Source of the DNA: Methylobacteriaceae bacterium
Lineage (GTDB): Bacteria; Pseudomonadota; Alphaproteobacteria; Rhizobiales; Beijerinckiaceae
Assembly: GCA_031272615.1 (NCBI GenBank)
Contig: JAISTL010000334.1
Coordinates: forward strand, 1 to 26,128
Reading direction: 5' to 3'
DNA: 26,128 nucleotides
Every line of letters starts with the position of its first letter. The stretch's first letter is position 1. Positions 15,105-22,230 of the stretch are shown one piece after another. Below the pieces are notes generated by a model. That model ran no database searches. It was not told where the DNA came from and saw nothing but the letters and a program-made list of their open reading frames with translations. The position numbers and the translations under genes are program-made.

Positions 15105-15911
15105 ATGTCCCCGCACCGATTGTCGTTCCGTCCGTTTAGTCCCGCAGGCGCATTCCCGTTGAAGGCGGCGGCGGCGGGCGCGCTTTTCAGCGTCCTTCTG
15201 GCGTTTCCCGGTTACGCCGATACGAAAAAGGGCGTTGACGCCCTGGAACAGCACGACTACGCGACCGCTTTCAAGGAATTCTCCGCTCCCGCCGAACAGG
15301 GCGACGGCGAGGCGCAGTATTATCTGGGCCTGCTCTACCTCTACGGCGCCGGGGTGCAGCGCAACCCCGAAACCGCGCGCGGCTGGCTGCAGAAATCCGC
15401 CGACCAGGGCAACACCAACGGCATGGTCGGGCTCGCCGGATATCTCAACGAGGTCCACCCGCAGCATCGCGACCCGAAGGCGCTGGAGCTCTACAACAAG
15501 GCGGCCGAAAAAGGCAACTCCCATGCCGCCGGCGCTCTGGCCTGGGCCTATCTGAGAGGAGAAGGGGTCGACAAGGATTGCGACAAGGGCAAAGACTGGA
15601 TGCTCAAGGCGGCCGGCGGCGAAACCGCGAGGGATTATTTGATGCTGGCCTCCTATTACCGGTTTGACGGCTGCCCGGATCACGACCCGGAAAAGGCCAT
15701 CGGGTACATGGAGAAAGCCGCCGGAACCGGCAGTGTCCAAGCCCAGTTTCAGGTGGGAAACGCGTTTCTCCTCGGGCTCGACACACCGATTGACACCGCC
15801 CGCGCCGCGTTCTGGCTGAACAAGGCGGCCGCCGCCGGTCACGGGCAGGCCCGCGAACTCGTGACGCTGTTCGGGTTGACGCCGGAAGCGGCGGCCTCCC
15901 CCGCCCCGTAA
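15105..15911 (+). CDS. Exported Sel1-repeat protein (second of two tandem paralogs)
   Basis: A 268-residue protein with a signal peptide (Ala/Leu-rich stretch ending FPGYADTKKG) and Sel1 repeats such as AEQGDGEAQYYLGLLYLYG, ADQGNTNGMVGLAGYL and AEKGNSHAAGALAWAYL. The repeat order and the aligned first unit (AEQGD, QAQYYLG or EAQYYLG) show that it arose by duplication with the gene at 14201. The start is ATG 15105 after AGGAA; the open frame continues upstream into the first paralog but in a different reading frame from it. It lies 19 bp before the DedA gene and is probably co-transcribed with it. It likely acts as a periplasmic protein-binding solenoid. Confidence 0.85.
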   Translation: MSPHRLSFRPFSPAGAFPLKAAAAGALFSVLLAFPGYADTKKGVDALEQHDYATAFKEFSAPAEQGDGEAQYYLGLLYLYGAGVQRNPETARGWLQKSADQGNTNGMVGLAGYLNEVHPQHRDPKALELYNKAAEKGNSHAAGALAWAYLRGEGVDKDCDKGKDWMLKAAGGETARDYLMLASYYRFDGCPDHDPEKAIGYMEKAAGTGSVQAQFQVGNAFLLGLDTPIDTARAAFWLNKAAAAGHGQARELVTLFGLTPEAAASPAP

Positions 15912-15930
15912 CGGCCCGACGGACGCTCCC

Positions 15931-16461
15931 ATGGCGTGGACGGAGCTGGAAGCTCTCAAGAATACCGTGCTTGGAGTGGTTGCGGCGCACCACGCGGCGG
16001 CGCCGCTTGTCATCGGCGTGCTGGCGTTTCTCGAATCCCTGGTGGTGGTGTCGCTGTTTGTCCCGGCAACAACCATCCTGTTCGGCGTCGGCTTTCTCAT
16101 CGCCAATGACACGCTGATGTTCTGGCCCGTCTATTTCGGCGCGGCGGCCGGTGCCTATCTTGGCGATACCGTATCCTATCTCCTGGGGTTCCGCTTCAAA
16201 AGAGGCATTTTCCGCGTCTGGCCGCTCTACCGGTTTCCGGCGATGATCTTCAAGGGCCGCACGTTCTTCCGGCGCTGGGGCCTGGCCAGCGTGTTCATCG
16301 GCCGGTTCTTCGGGCCCATCCGCGCGGTGATTCCGTTGATCGCCGGGGTGTTTCAGATGCCGTGGCCGGTGTTTCAAATCTCCAACATCAGCTCGGCGCT
16401 GCTGTGGGCGCTGGCGCTACTGGCGCCGGGCATGGGCCTCGGCTGGTTTCTGGGAGACTGA
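15931..16461 (+). CDS. DedA-family inner-membrane protein
   Basis: A 176-residue membrane protein of the DedA/VTT family, whose members act in lipid (undecaprenyl phosphate or phospholipid) transport and envelope homeostasis. Visible features are the early re-entrant-type segment LAFLESLVVVSLFVPATTIL with its Glu and Pro, the G.YLGD turn before a second helix, and the signature FIGRFFGPIRAVIPLIAGVFQMPW with the conserved Arg residues. The C-terminal helix ends near LGWFLGD, so the protein is slightly shorter than the usual 190-220 residues. ATG 15931 has only a weak GGACG ribosome site and lies 19 bp after the Sel1 gene. The leuA promoter begins 23 bp past its stop with no terminator seen between. 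Confidence 0.88.
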   Translation: MAWTELEALKNTVLGVVAAHHAAAPLVIGVLAFLESLVVVSLFVPATTILFGVGFLIANDTLMFWPVYFGAAAGAYLGDTVSYLLGFRFKRGIFRVWPLYRFPAMIFKGRTFFRRWGLASVFIGRFFGPIRAVIPLIAGVFQMPWPVFQISNISSALLWALALLAPGMGLGWFLGD

Positions 16462-16484
16462 ACCCTCCGACTCAAAAACAATCC

Positions 16485-16513
16485 TTGCCAGCGCCGCCCG
16501 CTTGGTTTATGAG
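16485..16513 (+). promoter_or_regulatory. Sigma70-like promoter of the leuA leader
   Basis: TTGCCA (16485-16490, one mismatch to consensus), exactly 17 bases and TATGAG (16508-16513, two mismatches) predict an RNA start near 16520. That is 25 bases before the TTG start of the leader peptide, and the leader's ribosome site lies in between. Confidence 0.65.
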
Positions 16514-16544
16514 AGGCACAGTTACATCAACCGGGAGACGAGCC

Positions 16545-16658
16545 TTGACCACAGTCGGCTCACAGTACGCACCCATCGGCTTCGCTGCGGCGAAGGCGGC
16601 GGCGCGCGCCCTTCCCTCCCCGACCCTCCTTCCCAGCCTCCTCCTTACCAGCCCCTGA
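16545..16658 (+). CDS. Leucine-rich leader peptide of leuA (37 residues)
   Basis: A short ORF with a TTG start at 16545 and GGGAG (16533-16537) seven bases upstream. Its C-terminal end reads ALPSPTLLPSLLLTSP, with six leucine codons among the last fifteen. These include a CTC-CTT pair (16626-16631) and a CTC-CTC-CTT triplet (16638-16646). An in-frame ATG at 16509 lies within the -10 box and is therefore not used from this promoter. The stop TGA (16656-16658) is itself part of the downstream RNA stems. Such peptides sense charged tRNA-Leu through ribosome stalling. Expression is inferred from position and codon content. Confidence 0.7.
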   Translation: MTTVGSQYAPIGFAAAKAAARALPSPTLLPSLLLTSP

Positions 16659-16732
16659 GGGTCGGCAGAAGCGGTTTTGAGCTTCGCATCTTCAGGGGGA
16701 CATTTCAAGGAACACCGGGCGTACCGCGCCCG
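16620..16732 (+). promoter_or_regulatory. Attenuator-like alternative RNA stems upstream of leuA
   Basis: Stem A pairs CCGACCCTC (16620-16628, inside the Leu-codon stretch) with GAGGGTCGG (16657-16665). Stem B pairs CCCCTGA (16652-16658) with TCAGGGG (16692-16698) and contains an inner stem GAAGC/GCTTC (16668-16672 and 16681-16685). A and B share bases 16657-16658 and so compete. A third hairpin, CGGGCG/CGCCCG (16716-16732), is followed nine bases later by TTTT and is only a weak terminator candidate. A ribosome stalled on Leu codons would open stem A and favour stem B. The terminating element, or a translational alternative, is not certain. Confidence 0.55.
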
Positions 16733-16771
16733 ACAACGGCGTTTTACTATTCCAAATCAAGGCTTTTTTCC

Positions 16772-18325
16772 ATGACACACCATTCTGACAACAATCGCAT
16801 TATCATCTTCGACACCACCCTGCGCGACGGCGAACAGTGCCCCGGCGCCACCATGACGCTGGAGGAAAAGCTCCAGGTTGCGGAAATGCTGGATTCCATG
16901 GGGGTGGATGTGATCGAGGCCGGGTTCCCCATCGCTTCCAACGGAGACTTCGAGGCGGTGGAGGAAATCGCCCGCCGGGTGAAACGCGCCACGGTGGCGG
17001 GCCTCGCCCGGGCCGGAGACAAAGACATCGACCGCGCCGGCGAAGCGGTGCGCCACGCCGCCCATCCGCGCATTCACACCTTCATCTCGACCTCGCCGCT
17101 GCACATGAAACACAAGCTGCAGATGGACCCGGAGCGCGTCGTCGAGATGGTGTCCCAATCGGTGGCGCGGGCCCGCAATCTGGTTCCCGACGTCGAGTGG
17201 TCCTCGGAAGACGGTACCCGCACGGAAATCGATTTTCTCTGCCGCTGCGTCGAGCTGGCCATCAAATCCGGCGCCGCCACCATCAATATTCCCGATACCG
17301 TCGGCTACACCACGCCGGAGGAGTATGAACGCCTGATCCGCACCGTCATCGAGCGGGTGCCCAATTCCGACAAGGCGATTTTCTCGGTACACTGCCACAA
17401 CGACCTCGGCATGGCGGTGGCCAATACGCTGGCGGGGATTCGCGGCGGCGCCCGACAGGTGGAGTGCACCATCAACGGCATCGGCGAACGGGCCGGCAAC
17501 GCCGCGCTGGAGGAAATCGTCATGGCGCTGAAAACCCGCCACGATGTGCTGCCCTTCGAGACCGGCATCGACACCAGGATGCTGACCCGCGCATCGAAAA
17601 TCGTCGCCGCCGCCACCTCCTTCCCGGTGCAGTACAACAAAGCCATCGTCGGGCGCAACGCCTTCGCCCATGAAAGCGGCATCCATCAGGACGGCATGAT
17701 CAAGAACGCCCAGACCTATGAAATCATGACGCCCGAATCCGTCGGCGTCACCAAGACCTCGCTGGTGATGGGCAAGCATTCCGGCCGCAACGCCTTCCGC
17801 GCCAAGCTGGAGGAGCTGGGCTACACCCTCTCGCAAAACCAGCTGGAAGACGCGTTCAACCGCTTCAAGGACCTCGCCGACCGCAAGAAGGACATCCACG
17901 ACGAAGACATCGAGGCGCTGGTGGACGAAAACATCGCCACCGCCTTCGACCGCATCAAGCTGGTGTCTCTCTCCATCGTCGCCGGAACCCGCGGCCCGCA
18001 GCGCGCCACGATGAAGCTCGACGACAACGGCCATATCTTCTGCGACGAAGTGGAGGGCAACGGGCCGATTGACGCCACCTTCAACGCCATCAAATCCCTG
18101 GTGCCGCATGAGGCCAACCTGGAACTCTACGAGGTGCGCGCCGTGACCGGCGGCACCGACGCCCTCGCCAACGTCACGGTGCGGCTCTCCAGCGGCGATA
18201 CCATCGTCACCGCCCGGGGCACCGACCCGGATACGCTGGTAGCCTCGGCCAAGGCGTATCTCGGCGCGCTCAACAAGCTCATCGCCCGCGGCGCCCGCAT
18301 CCACGCCACCGCGCCCGGGGAATGA
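16772..18325 (+). CDS. leuA: 2-isopropylmalate synthase
   Basis: A 517-residue enzyme that condenses acetyl-CoA with 2-oxoisovalerate, the first committed step of leucine synthesis. The HMGL-like catalytic TIM barrel begins with IIIFDTTLRDGEQCPGATMT. It also shows the metal-binding VHCHNDLG, the NGIGERAGN turn and the HESGIHQDG motif at the start of the second region. The C-terminal part (about residues 385-515) is the LeuA regulatory domain that binds leucine, so feedback inhibition is expected. Length is normal. ATG 16772 is preceded by AAGG nine bases upstream and follows the leucine leader region. A strong terminator lies 65 bp after the stop, so it is transcribed alone. No other leu-pathway gene is evident nearby; the isopropylmalate-dehydrogenase-like genes sit in a catabolic context. 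Confidence 0.97.
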   Translation: MTHHSDNNRIIIFDTTLRDGEQCPGATMTLEEKLQVAEMLDSMGVDVIEAGFPIASNGDFEAVEEIARRVKRATVAGLARAGDKDIDRAGEAVRHAAHPRIHTFISTSPLHMKHKLQMDPERVVEMVSQSVARARNLVPDVEWSSEDGTRTEIDFLCRCVELAIKSGAATINIPDTVGYTTPEEYERLIRTVIERVPNSDKAIFSVHCHNDLGMAVANTLAGIRGGARQVECTINGIGERAGNAALEEIVMALKTRHDVLPFETGIDTRMLTRASKIVAAATSFPVQYNKAIVGRNAFAHESGIHQDGMIKNAQTYEIMTPESVGVTKTSLVMGKHSGRNAFRAKLEELGYTLSQNQLEDAFNRFKDLADRKKDIHDEDIEALVDENIATAFDRIKLVSLSIVAGTRGPQRATMKLDDNGHIFCDEVEGNGPIDATFNAIKSLVPHEANLELYEVRAVTGGTDALANVTVRLSSGDTIVTARGTDPDTLVASAKAYLGALNKLIARGARIHATAPGE

Positions 18326-18390
18326 GGACGCCCGCCCGACCGGCGACGGTATGCCGCGGCGGACTTCGGATTTTGGTTGAAACCCGGCAG

Positions 18391-18419
18391 GCCCCCGCTT
18401 TTCGGCGGGGGCTTTTTTT
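18391..18419 (+). terminator. Rho-independent terminator of leuA
   Basis: A perfect 8-bp GC stem, GCCCCCGC (18391-18398) and GCGGGGGC (18405-18412), has a six-base loop and is followed directly by seven T bases (18413-18419). It lies 65 bp after the leuA stop. Confidence 0.95.
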
Positions 18420-18817
18420 GCCGGTTCACAAACGACGCTCGGACCACTCCATCCCCGGAAACGCCAGGTGGTATTATCACTTACCGTTTTCGACCGCATG
18501 GGTGGAATACCAGTCAGCAGCCACGGATTTCGAACCATAGCGGACGTTTGTGGGCAGGTGTGATTCGCTGTCATCCGCCGGCCGCGGCAACGGTGCGGGA
18601 TCCCACCCGATACGCGCCCTGGCCTTCCTGGTCCCAACGCTCGCAGATTCACGCAAACCGACTGAAATTACAGCTTGTTTTCGACAGAATACGGTTCAGG
18701 GGGACTTCGGACGGAACCGGAAGGAACACGGCGGAAAAGCGCATCTCGCGCCCCGGCGGTCTTGCTGACCAGTCATCGCATCGGCGCGAAATGCGGTTTC
18801 AAATCCGTCCGGTTCTA
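18420..18817. other. Gene-free region between leuA and the second TTT operon
   Basis: No gene or RNA gene is supported here. Two sequence elements, TGGTATT (18469-18475) and TGGAATACC (18503-18511), resemble the arms of the palindrome at the TTT promoter start site. GGTATTCCA is shared in inverted orientation, so these might be distant binding sites. The rest shows no recognisable structure. Confidence 0.4.
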
Positions 18818-18846
18818 TTGACAAGCGAGTCGATCTCATCTATAAA
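18818..18846 (+). promoter_or_regulatory. Near-consensus sigma70 promoter of the second TTT operon
   Basis: A perfect TTGACA (18818-18823), exactly 17 bases and TATAAA (18841-18846, one mismatch) form one of the best promoters in the window. The RNA would start near 18853, leaving an untranslated leader of about 190 bases before tctC at 19044. That leader holds a small CAGCG-CAA-CGCTG hairpin (about 18944-18956). Confidence 0.85.
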
Positions 18847-18854
18847 TCGGCCAT

Positions 18855-18872
18855 TGGAATTCCGGTATTCCA
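18855..18872. promoter_or_regulatory. Palindromic operator candidate at the TTT operon start site
   Basis: TGGAAT (18855-18860) and ATTCCA (18867-18872) form a perfect inverted repeat around a six-base centre, directly at the predicted RNA start of the strong promoter upstream. This placement is typical of a repressor site. No regulator gene adjoins this operon, so the binding protein is unknown. Confidence 0.55.
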
Positions 18873-19043
18873 TTCTTGTATTTATATTTCAGTCAACCCA
18901 GGCGGCGCGCTCCAAAAAAGACCGTTCGGTTGTTTAATTATGTCAGCGCAACGCTGTATTCAATTTTGTCGCTGAAGTTTTCCCGCTGGGTGCCGGCTTG
19001 GAACTCAACACTGCGACCCGTTGGTAGAGAGGAGACCAATAGA

Positions 19044-19973
19044 ATGAAAAGACTTTTGACCGCTTTGTGTTTTGCCGCGCTGACCTGCGGCAGCGCATCG
19101 GCTTTCCCCGACAAAGACGTGAAAATCATCGTGCCTTTCGCTCCCGGCGGCGGCGTGGACGTCACGGTGCGCTTCCTGTCTGAAGTTGCGCCCAAATATA
19201 TGGACGGCAAGAACCTCATCGTCGAGAACATGCCCGGCGGCGGCGCCGTGATCGGGCAGACCGCCGGCGCCAACGCCCGGCCGGACGGCTATACACTGCT
19301 GGCCTATACGTCGTCGGTGGTGTCCAACCCGATGCAGAAGCAGACATCCTTCACCTACAAGGATTTCGCGCTCGTCAACATGTACTGCTTCGACCCCGAG
19401 GTGCTGGTGGTCCCCAAGGATTCCCCGTTCAAAACCCTCAAGGATTTCATCGAGGCTTCCAAAACAGAGGAAATCTCCATGGCGACCCCGGGCCACTCCA
19501 CGTCGCACCACCTGGCGGCCCAGTTGCTTGAACAGCATTTCGGCTCCAAGTTCGGCTACATCCACTCCTCCTCTTCGGCTCAGCAGCTGACGCAGCTCCT
19601 GGGCGGACACGTGCAGAGCTCGATGATGGCGCTGGGTGAAATCACCAGCTATGTCGCCGACGGCTCCATCCGGGTTCTCGGCCTGATGTCCGACGCGAAT
19701 TACGCCGGGGCTGAAAACTACACCCGCTTCTCCTCCCTCGGGTTCAACACCGAATGGGGCGCGTTCCGCGGCGTGGCGGCCCCGTCCAGGACGCCCAAGG
19801 ATGTGGTGAAGAGCCTTTCCGACGCCTTCGAGAAAATGGCCAATGACCCGGCGTTCAAGGAGCGCATGGACAAGGCCGGCTTCCCGATGCAGGTGTACAA
19901 TGCCGAGCAGTTCAGCAAATATGTCGACGAAGTCGCGGTCATTTACGAGAAGCTGCTCAAGCCCGCCAAATAG
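19044..19973 (+). CDS. tctC: TTT transporter periplasmic binding protein, TctC family
   Basis: The 309-residue solute receptor of the second tripartite tricarboxylate transporter. A signal peptide (MKRLLTALCFAALTCGSASA, cleavage near residue 20) precedes the family opening VKIIVPFAPGGGVDVTVR. The loop MPGGGAVIGQTAGANARPDG, typical of TctC proteins, follows. Length is normal. ATG 19044 has GGAG nine bases upstream. The first in-frame start, at 18876, lies just past the predicted RNA start and would bury the signal peptide. It is first in a canonical tctC-tctB-tctA operon and is followed after 17 bases by a very strong hairpin. It differs clearly from the TctC at 438-1424 and therefore probably binds another ligand, which is unknown. 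Confidence 0.92.
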   Translation: MKRLLTALCFAALTCGSASAFPDKDVKIIVPFAPGGGVDVTVRFLSEVAPKYMDGKNLIVENMPGGGAVIGQTAGANARPDGYTLLAYTSSVVSNPMQKQTSFTYKDFALVNMYCFDPEVLVVPKDSPFKTLKDFIEASKTEEISMATPGHSTSHHLAAQLLEQHFGSKFGYIHSSSSAQQLTQLLGGHVQSSMMALGEITSYVADGSIRVLGLMSDANYAGAENYTRFSSLGFNTEWGAFRGVAAPSRTPKDVVKSLSDAFEKMANDPAFKERMDKAGFPMQVYNAEQFSKYVDEVAVIYEKLLKPAK

Positions 19974-19990
19974 GCGTCTCACGTTCTCCG

Positions 19991-20033
19991 TTCAACCGCG
20001 GGGCCGCGTTTTACCGCGGCCCTTGCGGTTGAA
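19991..20033 (+). promoter_or_regulatory. Strong stem-loop between tctC and tctB
   Basis: TTCAACCGC (19991-19999) pairs with GCGGTTGAA (20025-20033), and GGGCCGCG (20001-20008) pairs with CGCGGCCC (20015-20022), giving 17 base pairs around a TTTTAC loop. No T-run follows, and tctB begins 64 bases later. It therefore fits an RNA-stabilising element that raises binding-protein expression, or a partial attenuator, rather than a full terminator. Confidence 0.75.
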
Positions 20034-20097
20034 GGGGCCGGCGGCGGGTTTGATTGTTGATATTGTTTGAGATTATTGATTTTGCGGAGCGTTTGGC

Positions 20098-20541
20098 ATG
20101 GTGAACTGGAAACAGGATTTTGCGCTTTCCGTTGCTTTATTGGCGCTTGCCGCCGCGTTTTACGGCGCGGGCGCGGCTTATCCGGCGGACAGTTTTTTGT
20201 TCCCGTCATTCCTCAGCCCCGTTCTCGCCGTGCTGTCGGTTCTGCTGGGCGTTTCGGCGTTGAAGCGCCGCGCTCCCGGCGCCGTGCTCGTGGATGTCCG
20301 CAAGCTCCGCGGCCCGGCTTTTCTGGTGGTGCTGACCGCGTTGTTCATTGTCATTTTGCCTTATATGGGCTTTATTCCGTCGTGTTTTCTGCTGTCGGCG
20401 ACGTTCTTCCTCGGCATGAACCATCCCAACAAGGCGGTGGCTCTCGGCGTCGCGCTGGTGGCCTCCGTCGGCATCTGGGCGGTGTTTCACCTGGCGCTGG
20501 ACGTGTCGCTGCCGGTGGGAAGCCTCTGGGAGACCTATTGA
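20098..20541 (+). CDS. tctB: TTT transporter small membrane subunit, TctB family
   Basis: A 147-residue membrane protein with four hydrophobic helices (about residues 8-25, 36-54, 75-95 and 105-130), the standard TctB topology. The loop after the first helix contains YPADSFLFPSFLSP, matching the family's conserved Pro/Phe-rich segment. ATG 20098 has GGAG eight bases upstream. It lies 124 bp after tctC and 58 bp before tctA. TctB is essential for transport in characterised systems, but its exact mechanism is unclear. The call rests on topology, size and operon position. Confidence 0.87.
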   Translation: MVNWKQDFALSVALLALAAAFYGAGAAYPADSFLFPSFLSPVLAVLSVLLGVSALKRRAPGAVLVDVRKLRGPAFLVVLTALFIVILPYMGFIPSCFLLSATFFLGMNHPNKAVALGVALVASVGIWAVFHLALDVSLPVGSLWETY

Positions 20542-20599
20542 GCCCCGCCTGGCGCGGCGCGGCTCATTTTAAACGGATTTCAGATTATCAGGATACGTT

Positions 20600-22096
20600 A
20601 TGGATATTATCTATTCCTCCTTCGCCACCGTGCTGACGCCTGACGTTTTCTTCGTTCTGGCTTTGGGTGTTCTGCTGGGGCTTGTGGTGGGAGCCATTCC
20701 CGGGCTGAACGACACCATCACCCTGGCGGTGCTGGTGCCGGTGACCTTCAGCATGAGCCCGCACTATGCCTTCGCCCTGCTGGTGGGGGTCTACTGCTCG
20801 GCCTGTTACGGCGGGTCCATTCCGGCAATTTTGCTGAAAATACCCGGCACGGCGTCATCGGTGGTGACGACCATGGACGGCAACGCCATGGCGCGAAAGG
20901 GGGAAGGTGGGCTGGCGCTCGGCATTTCCACCATCAGTTCGGTTTCCGGCGGCCTGTTCTCGGCGGTGGTGCTGATGTTCTTCGCGCCGGCGCTCGCCGG
21001 TTACGCGCTGCGGTTCGGCCCGCCCGAATACTGCGCCCTGGCGGTGCTGGGGCTGTCCACGGTGGCCGGAATGAGCGGCAAGAAGGTGCTCAAGAACCTC
21101 ATCGTCTGCGTGCTGGGCCTGCTGATTTCCACCATCGGCATGAGCCCGCAGACGGGCTTTCCCCGCTATACCATGGGCGTGATGCTGCTCTATGAGGGGG
21201 TTCCGCTCGTGCCGATGCTGATCGGCCTGTTCGGCGTCTCGTCGGTGCTGCACATGCTGGAGCGCCTCGGTAACGAGCGGGAGCAAGGGGTGCCGGAACA
21301 GCTTCCGGTGGTCGGGAAAACCCTGCCGTCACGGGCACTGCTGATTTCCCTGGCGCCGGTCATTCTCCTCGGCAGTGTGGTCGGCACGGTCATCGGCATC
21401 ATTCCCGGCGCCGGGATGATTATGGCCATCTATCTCGCCTATGACCTGACGCGCACCCGCTATCGCTCGCTTCCCTTCGGCACCGGCGTGCCCCACGGCG
21501 TGGCGGCGCCGGAGTCCGCCAACAACGCGGTGGTGTCCGGTTCGATGGTGCCGCTGCTGGCGCTGGGGGTTCCCGGAAACTCGACATCGGCGCTGTTTCT
21601 GGGCGCGCTGATGATCCAGGGGCTGCGGCCCGGCCCGGCGCTCTTCAAGGAAAACCCCGAAACGGCGTTTTTCATCATCGTCGCGTTTTTCGTCGCCAAT
21701 CTCATTATGGGGCCGATGGGGCTGTGCCTCGGCCGGATGCTGGCCAAGGTCATCTTCAGGATTTCAACGCTGCTGCTCAGCGGCTGCATCGTGCTGTTGT
21801 GCTGCACCGGCGCCTTCTCCGTCGGGCTGGACCCGGTGTATATCTGGGTGGCGCTGATTTTCGGCGTCATCGGCTTCATCATGGATAAAACCGGGTTGCC
21901 CCAGGCGCCGCTGGTGCTGGCCATGGTGCTCGGCCCGATGATGGAAACCGGCTTCGAGCAATCCCTGGTTTTGTCCAAGGGCAGTTTCCTCATCTTCTTC
22001 CAGCGGCCCATCTCCTGCGCCATGCTCATCGTGTCCGCCCTGTTCTGCCTCATCCCCGTCTTCACCTGGCTCAGAGCGAAACTCAAAACGGCCTGA
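20600..22096 (+). CDS. tctA: TTT transporter large permease subunit, TctA family
   Basis: The 498-residue channel subunit of the second TTT system. The paired family motifs are GAIPGLNDTITLAVLVPVTF near residue 32 and GIIPGAGMIMAIYLAYDLTR near residue 260. The conserved KIPGTASSVVTTMDGNAMA and APESANNAVVSGSMVPLLAL stretches are also present. About twelve membrane segments are predicted and length is typical. The start ATG 20600 is preceded by AGGA. The gene ends at a bidirectional terminator shared with the convergent aldolase gene. It shares the family motifs with the TctA at 3808-5307 but diverges elsewhere, so the two systems are not recent duplicates. No enzyme genes accompany this operon. 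Confidence 0.95.
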   Translation: MDIIYSSFATVLTPDVFFVLALGVLLGLVVGAIPGLNDTITLAVLVPVTFSMSPHYAFALLVGVYCSACYGGSIPAILLKIPGTASSVVTTMDGNAMARKGEGGLALGISTISSVSGGLFSAVVLMFFAPALAGYALRFGPPEYCALAVLGLSTVAGMSGKKVLKNLIVCVLGLLISTIGMSPQTGFPRYTMGVMLLYEGVPLVPMLIGLFGVSSVLHMLERLGNEREQGVPEQLPVVGKTLPSRALLISLAPVILLGSVVGTVIGIIPGAGMIMAIYLAYDLTRTRYRSLPFGTGVPHGVAAPESANNAVVSGSMVPLLALGVPGNSTSALFLGALMIQGLRPGPALFKENPETAFFIIVAFFVANLIMGPMGLCLGRMLAKVIFRISTLLLSGCIVLLCCTGAFSVGLDPVYIWVALIFGVIGFIMDKTGLPQAPLVLAMVLGPMMETGFEQSLVLSKGSFLIFFQRPISCAMLIVSALFCLIPVFTWLRAKLKTA

Positions 22097-22168
22097 ACCG
22101 GGCGGCGGGCGTTGCCGTGACGGGATGCGGCAGGTCCGGGGTGTTCCTTTCCAACGCGACCCTCGCGA

Positions 22169-22203
22169 AAAAGGGCTTGAGGCGTTTCGCTTCAAGCCCT
22201 TTT
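22169..22203. terminator. Bidirectional Rho-independent terminator between convergent operons
   Basis: A 16-bp stem with a single G-T wobble (arms 22169-22184 and 22188-22203) encloses a TTT loop. The stem ends in AAAA on the left and TTTT on the right, with five A bases at 22168-22172, so it can act for tctA on the plus strand and for the aldolase gene on the minus strand. Confidence 0.9.
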
Positions 22204-22230
22204 GCCCATGGCGTGAACAGGTTCAGGGGT

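Noticed and set aside
16509..16544. ATG at 16509 as start of the leuA leader peptide
   Set aside because: It lies within the -10 element of the best promoter and lacks a ribosome site. The TTG at 16545 has GGGAG at correct spacing.
16764..16769. Six-T run just before the leuA start as the attenuator terminator
   Set aside because: No GC-rich stem directly precedes it. The nearest hairpin (16716-16732) ends more than thirty bases earlier.
18525..18536. tRNA T-loop-like sequence GGATTTCGAACC
   Set aside because: The flanking bases do not form the T-arm stem, and no anticodon or acceptor arm can be built around it on either strand.
16757..18652. 631-codon open frame on the minus strand opposite leuA
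   Set aside because: It mirrors the codon structure of a GC-rich gene, is rich in Gly/Val/His/Asp with no domain, and leuA is unmistakable on the other strand.
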